Assembly (NCBI GenBank): GCA_004369085.1
Contig: ML210295.1
Coordinates: 2,052-66,051, forward strand
DNA: 64,000 bases
Origin: Coprinopsis marcescibilis
Taxonomy: Eukaryota; Basidiomycota; Agaricomycetes; Agaricales; Psathyrellaceae
Direction: 5' to 3'
Every line of letters begins with the position of its first letter. Position 1 is the first letter of the stretch. Below the pieces are notes generated by a model. That model was not told the origin of the DNA, did not search any database, and was given only the letters and a program-made list of their open reading frames with translations. Both the position numbers and the translations under genes were made by a program. Positions 10,819 to 21,692 of the stretch are shown here, in pieces.

Positions 10819-10936
10819 ATGTTAGAAACGTTATAGATACATATTCTATGGACCACGGCTTCAGAATCTTAATGTACATGTGCTTATCACGGTTTCGCGT
10901 CCCCACTCTTTGTGACTTGCTTCCATCATACTTCTC

Positions 10937-11046
10937 CGTTATCCCCGCAAGGTATAGCAGCGTATATCTTCCCTGAACATACGATCAACACAACACCGCT
11001 CAAACCCTCAACTTGTTTTGGCGGGAAGTTGGAGATAACTTCATCA
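10937..11046 (+). pseudogene. Relic of a DUF5648 gene
   Basis: This matches the start of the DUF5648 gene at 11830-11930 (GTAGCAGCGTATATCTTCCC and GGCGGGAAGTTGGAGA-type words) with substitutions and a small insertion that breaks the frame. Only about 110 bp remain, so it is a decayed third copy of the tandem family. Confidence 0.75.
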
Positions 11047-11642
11047 CACCGGGGTCCCGTCGTTGGGACCAATCCCACTCGTTTCATTGCATCCCACTTT
11101 GTTGTTTCTATCACACTAAACTCTTCTCGTCATCCCCCATCGCAATCCTTCCCAGAAAATCTGATGGTGGGCCGCGGCTGTAGCCTACGAAACTGAAACG
11201 AGCCAAATTCAAATTCAAGCTCATCCTCGAGTTCAATCGTGTTATCCTTGTCGGAGGGCTCGGGTTGCGAACCAACGCTCGTAGGATCGGCGAATTAAGG
11301 CGAACTTTCGAATTCCACCACCGTTCAACAGCCGTCGAAGACCCGCTCTCTCGATGGTTTTAGGATGCCGCTGCTTAAAGCTAGTTATTGTCCATATTTG
11401 TAGGGCCTCTGCCAGATTTTATCTGCCTTAACAAGAATTAGCAATATCTATTGATCGAGGATGCTCGGATTCACATTTCCAGGGCAAGTCGAAAGACTTC
11501 CCGGCCGTGTGGGATTCGGGCGCTGGTGGTCTGCCGACATCATATTCGCGATTGGCGCCCATGGATCAGATATATTTGGTCTTTCGCTGATTCGCCCCTG
11601 ATAAGATGATTCTGATTGCATTCAACCTTCCCCATTACCGCC
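11047..11642. other. Intergenic region, 0.6 kb
   Basis: I see no further coding or repeat signal between the DUF5648 relic and the first intact DUF5648 gene. Confidence 0.4.
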
Positions 11643-12168
11643 ATGCCAATTGCCCAGGTGAGTAGCTTACGTTCCCGCTTTATTCTAGATTCACCGGTTG
11701 CCCATCTAGTCGACCCAACATCCAGATCCACGCCAGGCTGTCCCTTTGTATCGAATCTTCAACTCTGAAATCTTCGATCACTGGTACACAGTCGACAGCG
11801 AGTACAAAAGGGCGGATCATTATATCCCGCAGGGTGTAGCAGCGTATATCTTCCCTAATCAGACGATCAACACGACGCCGCTCTACGTGTTTTGGCGGGA
11901 AGTTGGAGACAACTTCATCACTTCTCGGAGGTCGGAGATGGAGGAATGGCTGCACAACAAGGAGTCCCATCGTGTCGTATATACAGGAATTCTGGGATAC
12001 ATCTTCAAAGACTCGAGCAGCGGCGGCGTGCCGTTCTACAAGCTGTTCAACGGCAGTCTGGAGAACCATCTCTACACAGTGTGCGAGGTTGAGCGGGAGA
12101 ACGCTATTCAGAAGGGGTATAGGGACGACGGACCGATTGGATGGGTGTACCCTGGGTCGGTCTGTTGA
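11643..12168 (+). CDS. DUF5648-family protein, copy 1
   Basis: Two exons (11643-11657, 11710-12168) give 157 residues, starting MPIAQSTQHPDPRQ. The protein is built from short repeats of the DUF5648 type: VPLYRIFNSEIFDHWYT, then AYIFPNQTINTTPLY, then GGVPFYKLFN...ENHLYT and GWVYPGS. This unit is common in secreted bacterial and fungal proteins, but no signal peptide is visible here. The 15-nt first exon is supported only by phase and canonical splice sites. It is followed 300 bp later by a paralogue in the same orientation. Biochemical role unknown. Confidence 0.72.
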
Positions 12169-12467
12169 GGGTGTTTCTTGTTCATCGCATAGTGCTCATA
12201 TCTGTGCCGCATGCCTCATAGGTACCCAAGCTCAACGAGTGGCCTTTGGACGTGGAGAGGCCCATCGAAGTCAATCAACTCCCTGGAGCCACACCTGTTA
12301 CAGTGTAGTCGTTGTATTGTCCTTGCAAAATGTACAAGCAGTCGGAATGATTACAATCATAAATCATATGAGGCCCAGAATATATTTCGGCGATTGCCAG
12401 AGGTGATAGATAAGTATCTATATCTCTTAATCGTTCTTATGCTCCTTGTGAATTCTTGGCTCCTGCC
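12169..12467. other. Spacer between the two DUF5648 genes
   Basis: I see no gene here; it is 3' flank of copy 1 and 5' flank of copy 2. Confidence 0.4.
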
Positions 12468-13015
12468 ATGTCGAATCCCGACTTTGTGAGTCGAGCGGTC
12501 GAACTGTTAATGAAGTTGTGTCCCGCCTGTACTAATATCTGACGTGTCCATAGTCCCCACAGCATGCGGATCCGCGAGACTCGATACCGCTGTACCGATT
12601 CTTTGACTCCCTGCGAACCGACCACATCTACTCGACCCAGAACACACTCGGCACCAGAACATCCATAGCCGAAGGCATAGCCTGCTATGTATTTCCAACC
12701 CAAGTCGTTAACACCACACCGCTCTACCTCATCTACAGATGCTCCAAGGGTTGTATCAACCACTTCTACACCACAAACCTGTTGCAGAGGGAAGAATTAG
12801 TGGCGAAGTACCCAGGTGACTGGGAGGATAGGGGAATCGTAGCGTTTGTTTTCAAGGATGGAACAAGTGGAGGCGTACCGCTTCACCAACTCTTGAACGC
12901 CGCCGGGGGTGATCATATGTACACGGTATCAGAGAGCGAAAGAGAGGCAGGAGTCGCCAAGGGGTTTAAATATGAAGGTGTGATAGGCTATGTATATCCA
13001 GGGACAGTCATATGA
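12468..13015 (+). CDS. DUF5648-family protein, copy 2
   Basis: Two exons (12468-12485, 12563-13015) give 156 residues starting MSNPDFHADPRDS. The repeat layout is the same as in copy 1 (IPLYRFFDSLRTDHIYST, ACYVFPTQVVNTTPLY, GGVPLHQLLN, GYVYPGT), including a very short first exon and a phase-0 intron at the same place. Protein similarity to copy 1 is moderate, so the duplication is not recent. No signal peptide or membrane segment is seen. Role unknown. Confidence 0.72.
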
Positions 13016-13345
13016 ACGTGTCCCTCATGTACCGTACAGAGTATCATGTAAACCCGGACCTTGACACGCATATCGGCATGAGATTTTCCACATTCCTATA
13101 AATATCGACACTCGAAACACCAAGTCATGAATCATAAAACACCCAAGTTCAAATTGATTAAAGAACGCTGAGATTACCATTTAACACCAGTCTAGCAGAG
13201 CGACCGAACCCAAAGCAGTCAACGCAGCCAGCATAGCCAAAGGATTAGCCAACATAGCCGAAGTAGCGAATAAATACGGTAAATATGATATCCCTTCCCC
13301 CACCTCGCAACTTGGCACTCGCCGCTCGCTTCCAACACTCAAAGC
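13016..13345. other. Convergent spacer
   Basis: 3' flanks of DUF5648 copy 2 (plus) and the ligase gene (minus). No gene is seen. Confidence 0.4.
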
Positions 13346-16300
13346 TCAAACCAACCGATGTGGAGGGATATCCGCATCCTTCGGGACAGTCTTATCCGCC
13401 GCTTCTCCTACGAAACTTGGGAACCTGTATATAATTGATGTTAGGACTTGGTTCAGAGCATACGAAGTAGTGAGGGAGGGAGCAATGGAGGACATTAACG
13501 TCGACTCGATGAAGTGAAAGAGACTCGGGCGTAGGAAGGAACACCTGAAACGCACCTCGGAACTTTATCCCTCGTCAACTCTTGGAACCTATACACAATG
13601 ATCGATCCGACCTTTGGCGGATTTCTGCGTTGCTTGTCCGACAGACCCGTGCCTACATTGAAGGTCTGCAATGTACGAAGCGTGGTTACTCAACGTCCAC
13701 AAAACCGCAATCGCAAATCGCAACGTACCTTGCCAGATTCCATGCGACACATCAACGCCCCCGTCGTGCCCGCATTCCGGCCCTTCCCAGGAGCGTACCC
13801 CGTCACGACCGCCTCTGCATCATAGAACGTCTTGACCTTCAGGAGCGTATTCGACCGGCTGCCTTGGTATTTCCTGTATGCGTAGATGTCAGAGCGAGTT
13901 TGAGTGGTGAGCGGCAGAAGGGAATGAAAGTAAAGGTAGGTCCAAAGAAACAACAGCGACCGGTGAATCGACGAACAAAAGAGCAACAACGAATCGGCGG
14001 AATGAAGATAACACGCAAGAGAGACTCACGAATCAGGTTCACGCAGCATGACGCCCTCGCCACCGAGCTCTTCCACCTCCTTCAGCCGCTCCAGTACGTG
14101 CGCGTGGTCCCGCGCTGCTACATGTTCCACCACCTTGACGTGCGCGCACTGGTGTGTGCCCTCTGTGTCGGATGAGCCGAAGATGGTTTGGAGCGTTTTG
14201 ATGCGGGTTTCAAAAGGTAGGTCACCGTGTGAGGGTGTGTCGAATATCTAGTGTAAGGGGATGTTGGTTAATTTGGTTGGTCGGATGAAGCGAGGGAAGA
14301 GGAGGAGGCGAATGATAGGAAAGACCAAGAATACGCACCTCGAATGTAATGTTCTGCCAGTGAGGTGAGTTGACGGTCTTGACGATCGAGACCGTACTCT
14401 GGAACTGGCCCCTCCCACCAAAGAGTTCGCCGTCCAGTGTTATATCCTTTGGTAGATCTATTATCAACAAACGAGCGTCGGTCAGCTTGCATCCTCATCT
14501 TCAACCCAATCCAAAAAAAAATGGCAAAGAGTAAGCTAACCCAACCGCACTCCAACCCCCAACCCAAGATATCAACTATGAACTACCAACCACCACCCCG
14601 GTACTCGAAAAGTTAGAACGCACCTTTGATGAACCAGCTAGGAGGCGTGAACGGATTGCCCAAGCGGCTCCAAAAGGTCGTCCCGTCAAAGTAGGTGCGC
14701 ACCCCATCGAGCTTCTCGGAGATCCACCAGCCAGCAGGGTCCGTGCTCGCTGGGTCGTATTTGTTCGCAAGCAGGAGGTCGGGGATCTGTTTTTTGCTGG
14801 ACGGGGGTGCACTTTCGTCGTCGTCCTCTTCCACTTCATCTTCGTCGTCGTCGTCGTCTGCGGGTTTGGATTTGGATTTGGACGCCGGTTTAGTTTTGGA
14901 TGCGGGTTTGGCTTTTGCTTTGGATGCGGGTTTAGCTTTAGCTTTCGCCTTCCCTTTGGCCTGGGTGAGACCCTTGATTTTTGGTACGTCCCCGTCTGGG
15001 TTCTTCCACATCACCCGTTCGTACTCGTATTGCGCGCCGAAGAGTTCTTGGAGGTGTTTGCATGTGCGTGCGTTGACTGGGCCTTTCTGTTATGGTGTGG
15101 TGTTAGTTTTGGTTGGGTTGGGGTGGGGGAGGACGAGGGGAGGGAGGGTAAAGGCGAGGAGGGGTAGGGAAAGACGAGGGGAGGGGAAAGGGGAGAGAAG
15201 CGGGGACGGGGATGGGGATGGGGATGGGGAGTAGAACACGAACCTGGTTACGCCATGCCTACGATAAAAGTTAAATTTTAGTCGGCTGTGATGAGGAAGG
15301 GGAGGCTTACGGGGCAGTTGCTGAATCAGAATGAAAGGTGGGAGGTTGATCAGCAAATGGAAAACGCAAAATGCAAAGACTCAGGAGGGAAGGAGGAAGG
15401 GGGGAGGAACATACCAGAAGAAATGGTCCCATGTTCGTTTGACTTTGTATACTGCAGAACTGTAGTACGGTACTAGTCAGCCGGCGAGCTATACGAGGAC
15501 CGGGGCTAGGGAAGAATGTGTACCTGGACATGGACTTGACGCTGCGTTCTTCGCCGTCTGCGAAGAGGATGGTGGGTTTGATGCCGTTTATGCATGCGAG
15601 TTCGTCTGCGTCTGCGTCTGCGTCTGGGGCTTCGGGTTCGGGTTCGTCGGTGACCTCTTCCTGTTTTATCTCCTCGTTCGGTGCGTCTTCGTTGGCGTCG
15701 GCATCAGCAGCAGAAGCGGAAGCAAGAGGAGAATCTGAGGAGGAGACGATGAATCGGCGTTAGCGGATTGTGTAGGGTGCCATGGACTAGAAGGACTGTT
15801 AAGGTGAGGAAGGCGTGAGGCTCACCTTTGACGTCGGCTTCGGCTTCGGCCATCTTGACGTCCGCATCCGCGTCCTCGTCCATTTCGCGAATAGGGGAAA
15901 CGCCGAGTTTGGGTTTTTTGGTGGCTGGTTTGGAGTTCTCTTCGTCGTCCTCGGGGTCGTCTTCTGTTAGGTCCGAGTCGTCGTCTGGGTTTGGTTCGAG
16001 TTTTGGTTTGAGCTCGGGTTCGTCGGGGGAGTCTCCTCCTGCTTTGCGTTTCCTTGTTGTTGTGGTGGAGGTCTTGGATGTGGGTGCCGGTGTGGGTGCG
16101 GTTAGGGTTCCGCCTGAACGTGTGCGCGAAGGGGGTTTGGTAGTTGTAGACCGAGTCGAAGGGGGTTTCGTAGCAGCAGCAGCGGACCGAGTCGAAGGGG
16201 GTTTGGTCGTAGCAGCAGTGGCCTTTGATGAGGGGGGTTTGGTACTAGCACTAGCAGCGGCCCTCTTCGACGTGGGCTTGCCCTTTGCGCCAGCACCGAC

Positions 16301-16647
16301 GGCAGCAGCAGCGACTGAACCGGCACCACCGAGCACCCACTGCACGCGCGCATCCTCGTAGACCTCACCCAGGAGTGCCTTGAGGTGCTTGCAGGTCCGT
16401 GCGTCGACGGGTGTCTTTTGGTTGCGCCAGGCGGGGCAGGTGCAGTGGTAGTGGTTTGTTGTGCGCTTTATTTTGTATGTTGATTTGCTGAGGGTTACGA
16501 GAGGGTTAGGTTTTGTGGGGGATGAATGGGGGACTTGGAGGGTAGTAGGAGGTACCTGGTGTTACTGCCCACGTCGAGCACCATGTCGTCCGTCATGCGC
16601 ACGTTGGGCGAGATACCGTTGATATCCCATAACGCGTCGGTTGACAT
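13346..16647 (-). CDS. Twin SWIM zinc fingers fused to a minimal ATP-dependent DNA ligase
   Basis: Twelve exons on the minus strand (16647-16556, 16487-15826, 15734-15524, 15459-15415, 15320-15311, 15258-15244, 15086-14624, 14457-14339, 14247-14030, 13873-13729, 13665-13556, 13424-13346) give 722 residues. SWIM finger 1 (about 34-66, CTCPAWRNQ...CKH) and finger 2 (about 325-357, CNCPAWRNQ...CKH) each follow a segment containing INGI. Linkers are Lys/Ala/Pro-rich with TKPPS repeats and acidic runs. The ligase core has motif I EKLDGVR (Lys near 470), WSRLGN, LDGELFGGRG, GEGVMLREP and LLKVKTF, then GYAPGKGRNAG and RFQELT. It most resembles short LigE/Chlorella-virus-type ligases without a separate DNA-binding domain. 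Likely nuclear DNA end joining or repair (inference). Confidence 0.88.
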
Positions 16648-17058
16648 TGTTTGAAGAGCGGATAAGGACCCGTAGAGAGAGGTTGGGTTAGGGCTGGTAA
16701 CAGCGCGTGGATGTGGTTGGTTATAAGCAGAAAGTCGGTGCTGGAAGCGGCCGCAGTTGACTGGGAATCGCGAACGTTAATGACCGCGTGAGAAAGACGC
16801 GCGATGACTCGGCGCATCAGACGGGCGGGAGGCGGGAGTCCGCGGCGGACCCGACGCTCCGACTCATTTCCACTCAGGGGTACTCCAAGATCGGGTTTAG
16901 GATTCCCGACCGTATTTGGTCGTGTATGCAGATGACGGACTCCACGTGTTGAGCAGTGGCAGGGTTCCCAATCTGGCTACTACTTGCTACTTATCATCTG
17001 AGTCCTTGTTTGAATCCTAGTCCCGCTCTGTGACTTTTGTAGCGTTAGCAAGGCGAAG
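16648..17058. promoter_or_regulatory. Divergent promoter between ligase fusion and LAMTOR1-like gene
   Basis: The 411 bp separate two divergent start codons, so they must hold both promoters. The piece next to the ligase is GC-rich. I see no clear TATA box. Confidence 0.5.
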
Positions 17059-18115
17059 ATGCTGAGCTGGCTGTGTGGCTGCTGCGGGAGTCGGAGGACG
17101 AGCAAGCCAGAACCGTTCGATGCTAACAGTCATGTCATCCCTGACGAAAACTCGCTCCTCATCCCGCCTAACCTCGAGTCTACATCCTAGTTCGTCTTTC
17201 CTCGTCGTCTTTGTCGTCTTTGTGATGCTGATGGGGAATGCATTATACTCTAACTTTCTGTTGATAGCACCGATGGACGGACTTTTCTTGAGAATCAAAA
17301 AATGCAGGAACGGCTAGCGACGATCGTTCGTTCGAAAGAGGGGTTCGTGCTTACTTGTTCATGACGTTAATGGTGGAGGTACTGAAGAAGCCTTACAGAA
17401 AGATGGTCAACCTAAGCTCGCACATCCCCTTCAACCTGCACAACCAACCCCTCCTCCCAAGCGGCTCAGACCGCACAATCTCCCGAAGCACAAGCGGGAG
17501 CCTCGACACCCTCGCGCTGACCCGCGCGCACTGGAGCACCGACGACCTGGCGTCCCACGCCCACCACCACCACCACCACAACCACAACCAGTACCCACAC
17601 GGCCGCAGCAGCCTCCACCAACACCACTCCCGACATAGCGCGGACAGCCGCAGCAGGAGCAGCAGCAGCCACCGCCGCCACCCCCACCCGACAGACCGCC
17701 AGCCGCAGCCGACGCCCGTGCTGAATGTGCGGCTGGTGGGGTACCATGTCCCGCCGGTGGTGCGCGGGCGGAGTAGGCAGCGGCCGGTGCATCGGGATTC
17801 GCAGGATTCGGGGTCGGGGTGGTCGGAGGTGCATCAGGGGGAGGAGGGTGAGGGCGTGAGGGGGCGGAGTGAGGGTGTGGAGAGGGATGCTGATCCGACG
17901 ACGCCGAAGGCGTATGCACCCCCTGGAGGCGGCTTTGCGCGTGCGGGTGCTGCTGGTGAACCTGCTCCGGATGCTACCCTCGAACCTAGAGCTGTTCCTA
18001 AAAAGGTATGTCCCTAGGTTCTTTGAGAGGGTTTGACTGATGAAATTTGGCATGATAGAAGCTGGAGATTATGTTGGATGATGCGGATGATATCGTCATG
18101 AGTTGGGGGGATTGA
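17059..18115 (+). CDS. Putative lipid-anchored LAMTOR1/Meh1-like adaptor
   Basis: Four exons (17059-17189, 17268-17342, 17399-18005, 18059-18115) give 289 residues. The N-terminus MLSWLCGCCG carries a Cys cluster suited to palmitoylation, followed by ENSLLIPP and QERLATIVRSKEGKMVNLSS. This order (acylated start, dileucine-like stretch, amphipathic RLxxIV segment) resembles LAMTOR1/Meh1, the lysosomal/vacuolar anchor of Ragulator/EGO, but there is no Gly2 for myristoylation and the similarity is weak. A long disordered tail follows, with His runs, Ser/Arg repeats and a Gly-rich part. The last exon ends ...VMSWGD. The splice phases fit throughout, so the gene is well supported; the function is tentative. 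Confidence 0.7.
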
Positions 18116-18370
18116 ATATTGAGCGCTGGGTCGTTTGGGGTGTGGATTCACCGCGGCTGCAAAATACGGATTGGCATCCGACTACGACATACGACATATA
18201 TACGACAAACGACGGCGATTTTGTGCATCGTCTGTTATGCTATTCCATCAACACACCACCACCCCATATCATACGATACCACGTATACCGCACGACGCGA
18301 CGCCGTGCAGGCCCTGCCGACTACGTACTACGATACAGTACAGTACGCAGTCTTCGATAGGGGGAACATG

Positions 18371-18390
18371 TACGATACGATACGATACGA
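18371..18390. repeat. TACGA microsatellite
   Basis: Four uninterrupted copies of TACGA, with related imperfect words just upstream. Confidence 0.8.
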
Positions 18391-19392
18391 ACGTTGGCCA
18401 AAAGCAACACTGCATGCACATGCAACGTGCACTTGTACATTCGTTCCTTTGTTCGCGTCCCGTGTTTGGGTTATCTGCCTCAAGACGCTGGATTTGGGGC
18501 CCCTTCGCTTAGAGGCTCGTGTTGGCCAGGACCAGGGTGTTTTGTTTCGAGGTGTCATTGTTGGCGTCATCGTTGTCATCATCGTAGGCGGCGGTGGCGG
18601 CGTCGGCGGCGGATATCGATGTTTCGAGTTGTACATACTACTAACACGTATCCGTCGTCCTTGTGACTGGCCCCTTGGCCCTCGTTCCCGGACCCGTGGT
18701 CTCTAATTCGTTCGCCAGTCCGTTTTGGTCAGTTTTGTTCGGAGCAGATCTATCTAATCTGTTTAGGTCTCACCCGTAACCCTACTTAACCCCCCTTGCC
18801 CAACACACCTGTGCAAGCTTCTAGTGCTGGTGCTAGAAGTGGCGTTGGTAGGTCCGAGCTGGGAGAAGGTTCGAACTGGTATACGTTTATACGTTTATAC
18901 GGTTATACGTCAACCTTACCCGCGTGTTTTTGTATTCTATGCCACTCCGCGCCACGGATGGACTCGGGGTTGGATGGTTGTTGGGCCTGCAACGGCCTGC
19001 TCGATCCTGAGCTGTCGCGCCTCCTGCGATGCCAGATGCACCGTCCTGCTCCTGCCTGCTCGTGTGCTAGAGTGCTAGCTGTGTCAGCCAATACGGGTCT
19101 TGGAACTGATTCTATCGTTCCCAGTGCTACTCCCTGGTACCCACCTCTGTCCGTGGTACGACCTCGACGTCGCGTTGACGATGCGAGCGGGACTGTGAAA
19201 TGTAAAAGAGGCAGATGTTTTAGAATATGGGCGTGGCGGGGATGGTGGTGTTGGCGATGTCATCCGACTCCTTGTCCTCGTCGTACCCTTCTGAATTTTC
19301 TTCTTTGTGCACTGACTTGGAAGTAGGTGGGACGATAGGGTGGTTGGGTGGTTGGGCGTGGGTGTTGGGTTTCGGTGGACAGGATGTGGGTG

Positions 19393-19432
19393 TTGATGGG
19401 GATGGGGATGGAGATGTGGATGGAGATGTGTA
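19393..19432. repeat. GATGGG/GATGTG simple repeat
   Basis: Imperfect hexamer repeat, G-rich on the plus strand. It generates the His/Pro-rich open frame on the other strand. Confidence 0.75.
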
Positions 19433-19861
19433 TGTGGACTACGAGGATAGGGAGGGTAATGGGGATGTGGAGGGTAATGGGGATCTTGGATCTTGGATCT
19501 GGGACGCCCGGAGCGGCGAAGACGATGGTGGAGCGAATCAATGGATGAGATGTTGGTGTGATGTTGGTGGTATATTTTCAGGCAGAAAGTTGATATCAGC
19601 GGGTTGCGTGGGATGGGCATGGGAGGATTGGGGGTGATTTTAGCCTCTGTGTATGAGCTGATAGGGCTTGTGGATGCAAGAGTGTGCCGTGCTTGAGACA
19701 CATGGTGTAGGGTGAATGTGAAGTGTGTATATGGTGTACACTGTATTACTGAATAGGTTTTTGTATGGAATGGATACCGTGTTGTGGTGTGATGTTGATT
19801 CGCTCAGTCTTTTGCCATGGATGGGGAAAGTGCAAAGTTAGATGTAACTTGTGGGTTAAAC

Positions 19862-20068
19862 TAACCTCTGGCGGGTATATTTCTGCACTCCCGTCATTGG
19901 AAGAAGTGTGCCCTAGTGCAATTAAAGTGGTTCAAAACGGTTTCCTAGCTTGTATTGGGTTCATGTAACCTCCGGCGGGTATCTTTCTGTACCCGTCCTT
20001 GGGTGAGGTGTACCGGTAATGCTATTAAAATGGATCAAAACGGTTTATCAAGTTATATTGGGTATCAT
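19862..20068 (+). repeat. Two direct repeats of about 100 bp
   Basis: Copy 1 (about 19862-19966) and copy 2 (about 19968-20068) share CGGGTAT-TTTCTG, CCCGTC-TTGG, TTCAAAACGGTTT or ATCAAAACGGTTT, and TATTGGGT, in the same order. Divergence is moderate. No coding function is seen. Confidence 0.75.
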
Positions 20069-20297
20069 TGTAACAAGATTACTGACTATAGATCTACGTG
20101 TGTAGATACTGCAAGAATATACGAATGGTATAAATACACCAGGTGCTATTTAAATGTTTTTGTGTTTGGTAGCTTTGGTGGATGATAGCAAGCTGATGGC
20201 CAAATGATAGGCTGAGATAGCTGATAGATACTTGGGTAAGATACTTATAATAGATGCAGTGATTAGTATTAGTGACGCCGCCCGTTATTAGTCCACC

Positions 20298-21692
20298 TCA
20301 CGCGACCTCCCTCTTCTCCCGGCTCTCCTGGGAGGTAGCGCTGACCGGTGTGTGCATTTTTTCGAGCACGATATCGTGTCGGACATTATCAGCGACCCCC
20401 AACCCGTTCTCATCGCCCGCGGCCAATCGCAATCCGGTACTACCACGAGGCTTGTTCTGCGTTTCGTCGTGCATGGACGCGACGAGGAGGGACTGCTCGA
20501 CGGGCCCGGGTCCGCCTGCAAAGTCGATGGGACGCGAGACGGGGAGGGAGCTGCTTGAGGAGGATTGGGGGCCGGGACGGTTCATCCAGGATCGGCCGGT
20601 CGTCACGCGGAAGATGATGATTTGAGGGGAGAGGATCTAAAGGTAATTCAATAGGTGGTTAGATTGCAATTTAAAGATGGCCAGGGGTAGGGCTCACGGT
20701 TGTGACTGTGAAGGAGAGGTAGAAGAAAGTGTCGAGGATGAGCGTACGGGTCGCGTCCGCCGTGTCCTGGGGCATGGGTGTGCCGACGAGGATCGCGGCC
20801 CAGCAGATGCCGAACACGGTGAGGGGCAGCGCTGACTCAATGAGGAGCGCGATAACGCAGCTGTAGCGCTTGAGCTGCTCGCTGCTGCTACTCTGGAAGA
20901 GGCCGGAGAGGAAGCGGCACTCGCGGATGAGGTAGAAGAGGATGAGGGAGGTGGCGAGGATGGTGAAGCAGACGCTGAGGAAGGTGTAGGCGCTTGTCAT
21001 GCTTCGCGCGATTGTTTCGTTGGCCATTTCGACGGAGGAGAGCGCGCCGGTTACTGTGTGGGTTTAGGGGGTTTGTAGATGATGGGGAGGGTGGAGAGGC
21101 TTACTGATGACGGAGAGGAAGGTTAGGGTGGGGAGGGCGACGATCCACCATCTACCGCTCCAGAGTACGATACAGCGGTAGAGCTGTAGGGCTGTAAGTA
21201 TCCATGCGTGGGTTCATAGATTTTTTGCAACTCACCAGAAGTAGGTAGCTGACGATGCGATATGCGAGTTCGGTACCACCCACTATCGAGTTAGGTACTG
21301 ATCCGCTTTCTTCAATCGTCAACCGGCGGTAGTCTGCACCAGATGTCGCCTTGAACAGACGCATGAAGACGTTGTATAGGTCTGCACCGGTTGCCACTGC
21401 GGTTAAGAGGAATATGGTGAAGCTGATTATGATGTAGAATGTGCGGCCGCGGCGGACGTCTTTAGGCGCCTCGAGGAAGACGGATAGACCGTAGATGCAC
21501 ATGAACATCTGGATGCCTGGAGAGGGGTATGTCAGTTTACGAGCTCGTTGGTGTTACAGAGGTAGGCGATATGGAAATAGAATTTAAATCGAGAGTTCTG
21601 GTGTACTCACCGACTACGAGCACCATGGTGGTCACGGTGACCATGTGGGAGATCGTCACGTTAGTGCCGTACGCTTCAAAGTCAATATCCAT
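20298..21692 (-). CDS. Multi-pass integral membrane protein
   Basis: Five exons on the minus strand (21692-21611, 21516-21236, 21183-21105, 21053-20698, 20636-20298) give 378 residues. About six or seven hydrophobic helices are visible, for example MVTVTTMVLVVGIQMFMC, TFYIIISFTIFLLTAVA, WIVALPTLTFLSVI, LSVCFTILATSLILFYL, LPLTVFGICWAAILVG and FFYLSFTVTT. A Ser-rich cytoplasmic tail of about 100 residues follows. The organisation matches a large uncharacterised agaricomycete family of seven-helix proteins, sometimes compared to GPCRs. The splice before LYRCIVLW removes a few residues that relatives have, so that acceptor may be misplaced. Ligand and role unknown. Confidence 0.78.

Larger units (their letters stand above)
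18116..20297. other. Repeat-rich intergenic region, 2.2 kb
   Basis: Long ORFs on both strands here are low-complexity (His/Pro or Gly/Asp rich) and arise from simple repeats, so I do not call them. Features seen are a TACGA microsatellite, a GGCGGC stretch near 18590, GGGATG/GGAGAT repeats and a pair of direct repeats near 19.9-20.1 kb. Confidence 0.5.

Noticed and set aside
18119..18706. Long plus-strand ORF (195 residues)
   Set aside because: It overlaps other open frames, has no recognisable motif and follows directly on the 3' end of the LAMTOR1-like gene.
19084..19701. Long minus-strand ORF (205 residues), His/Pro-rich
   Set aside because: It is produced by GATG-type simple repeats; no domain, no splice-supported neighbours, and the plus strand is equally open.
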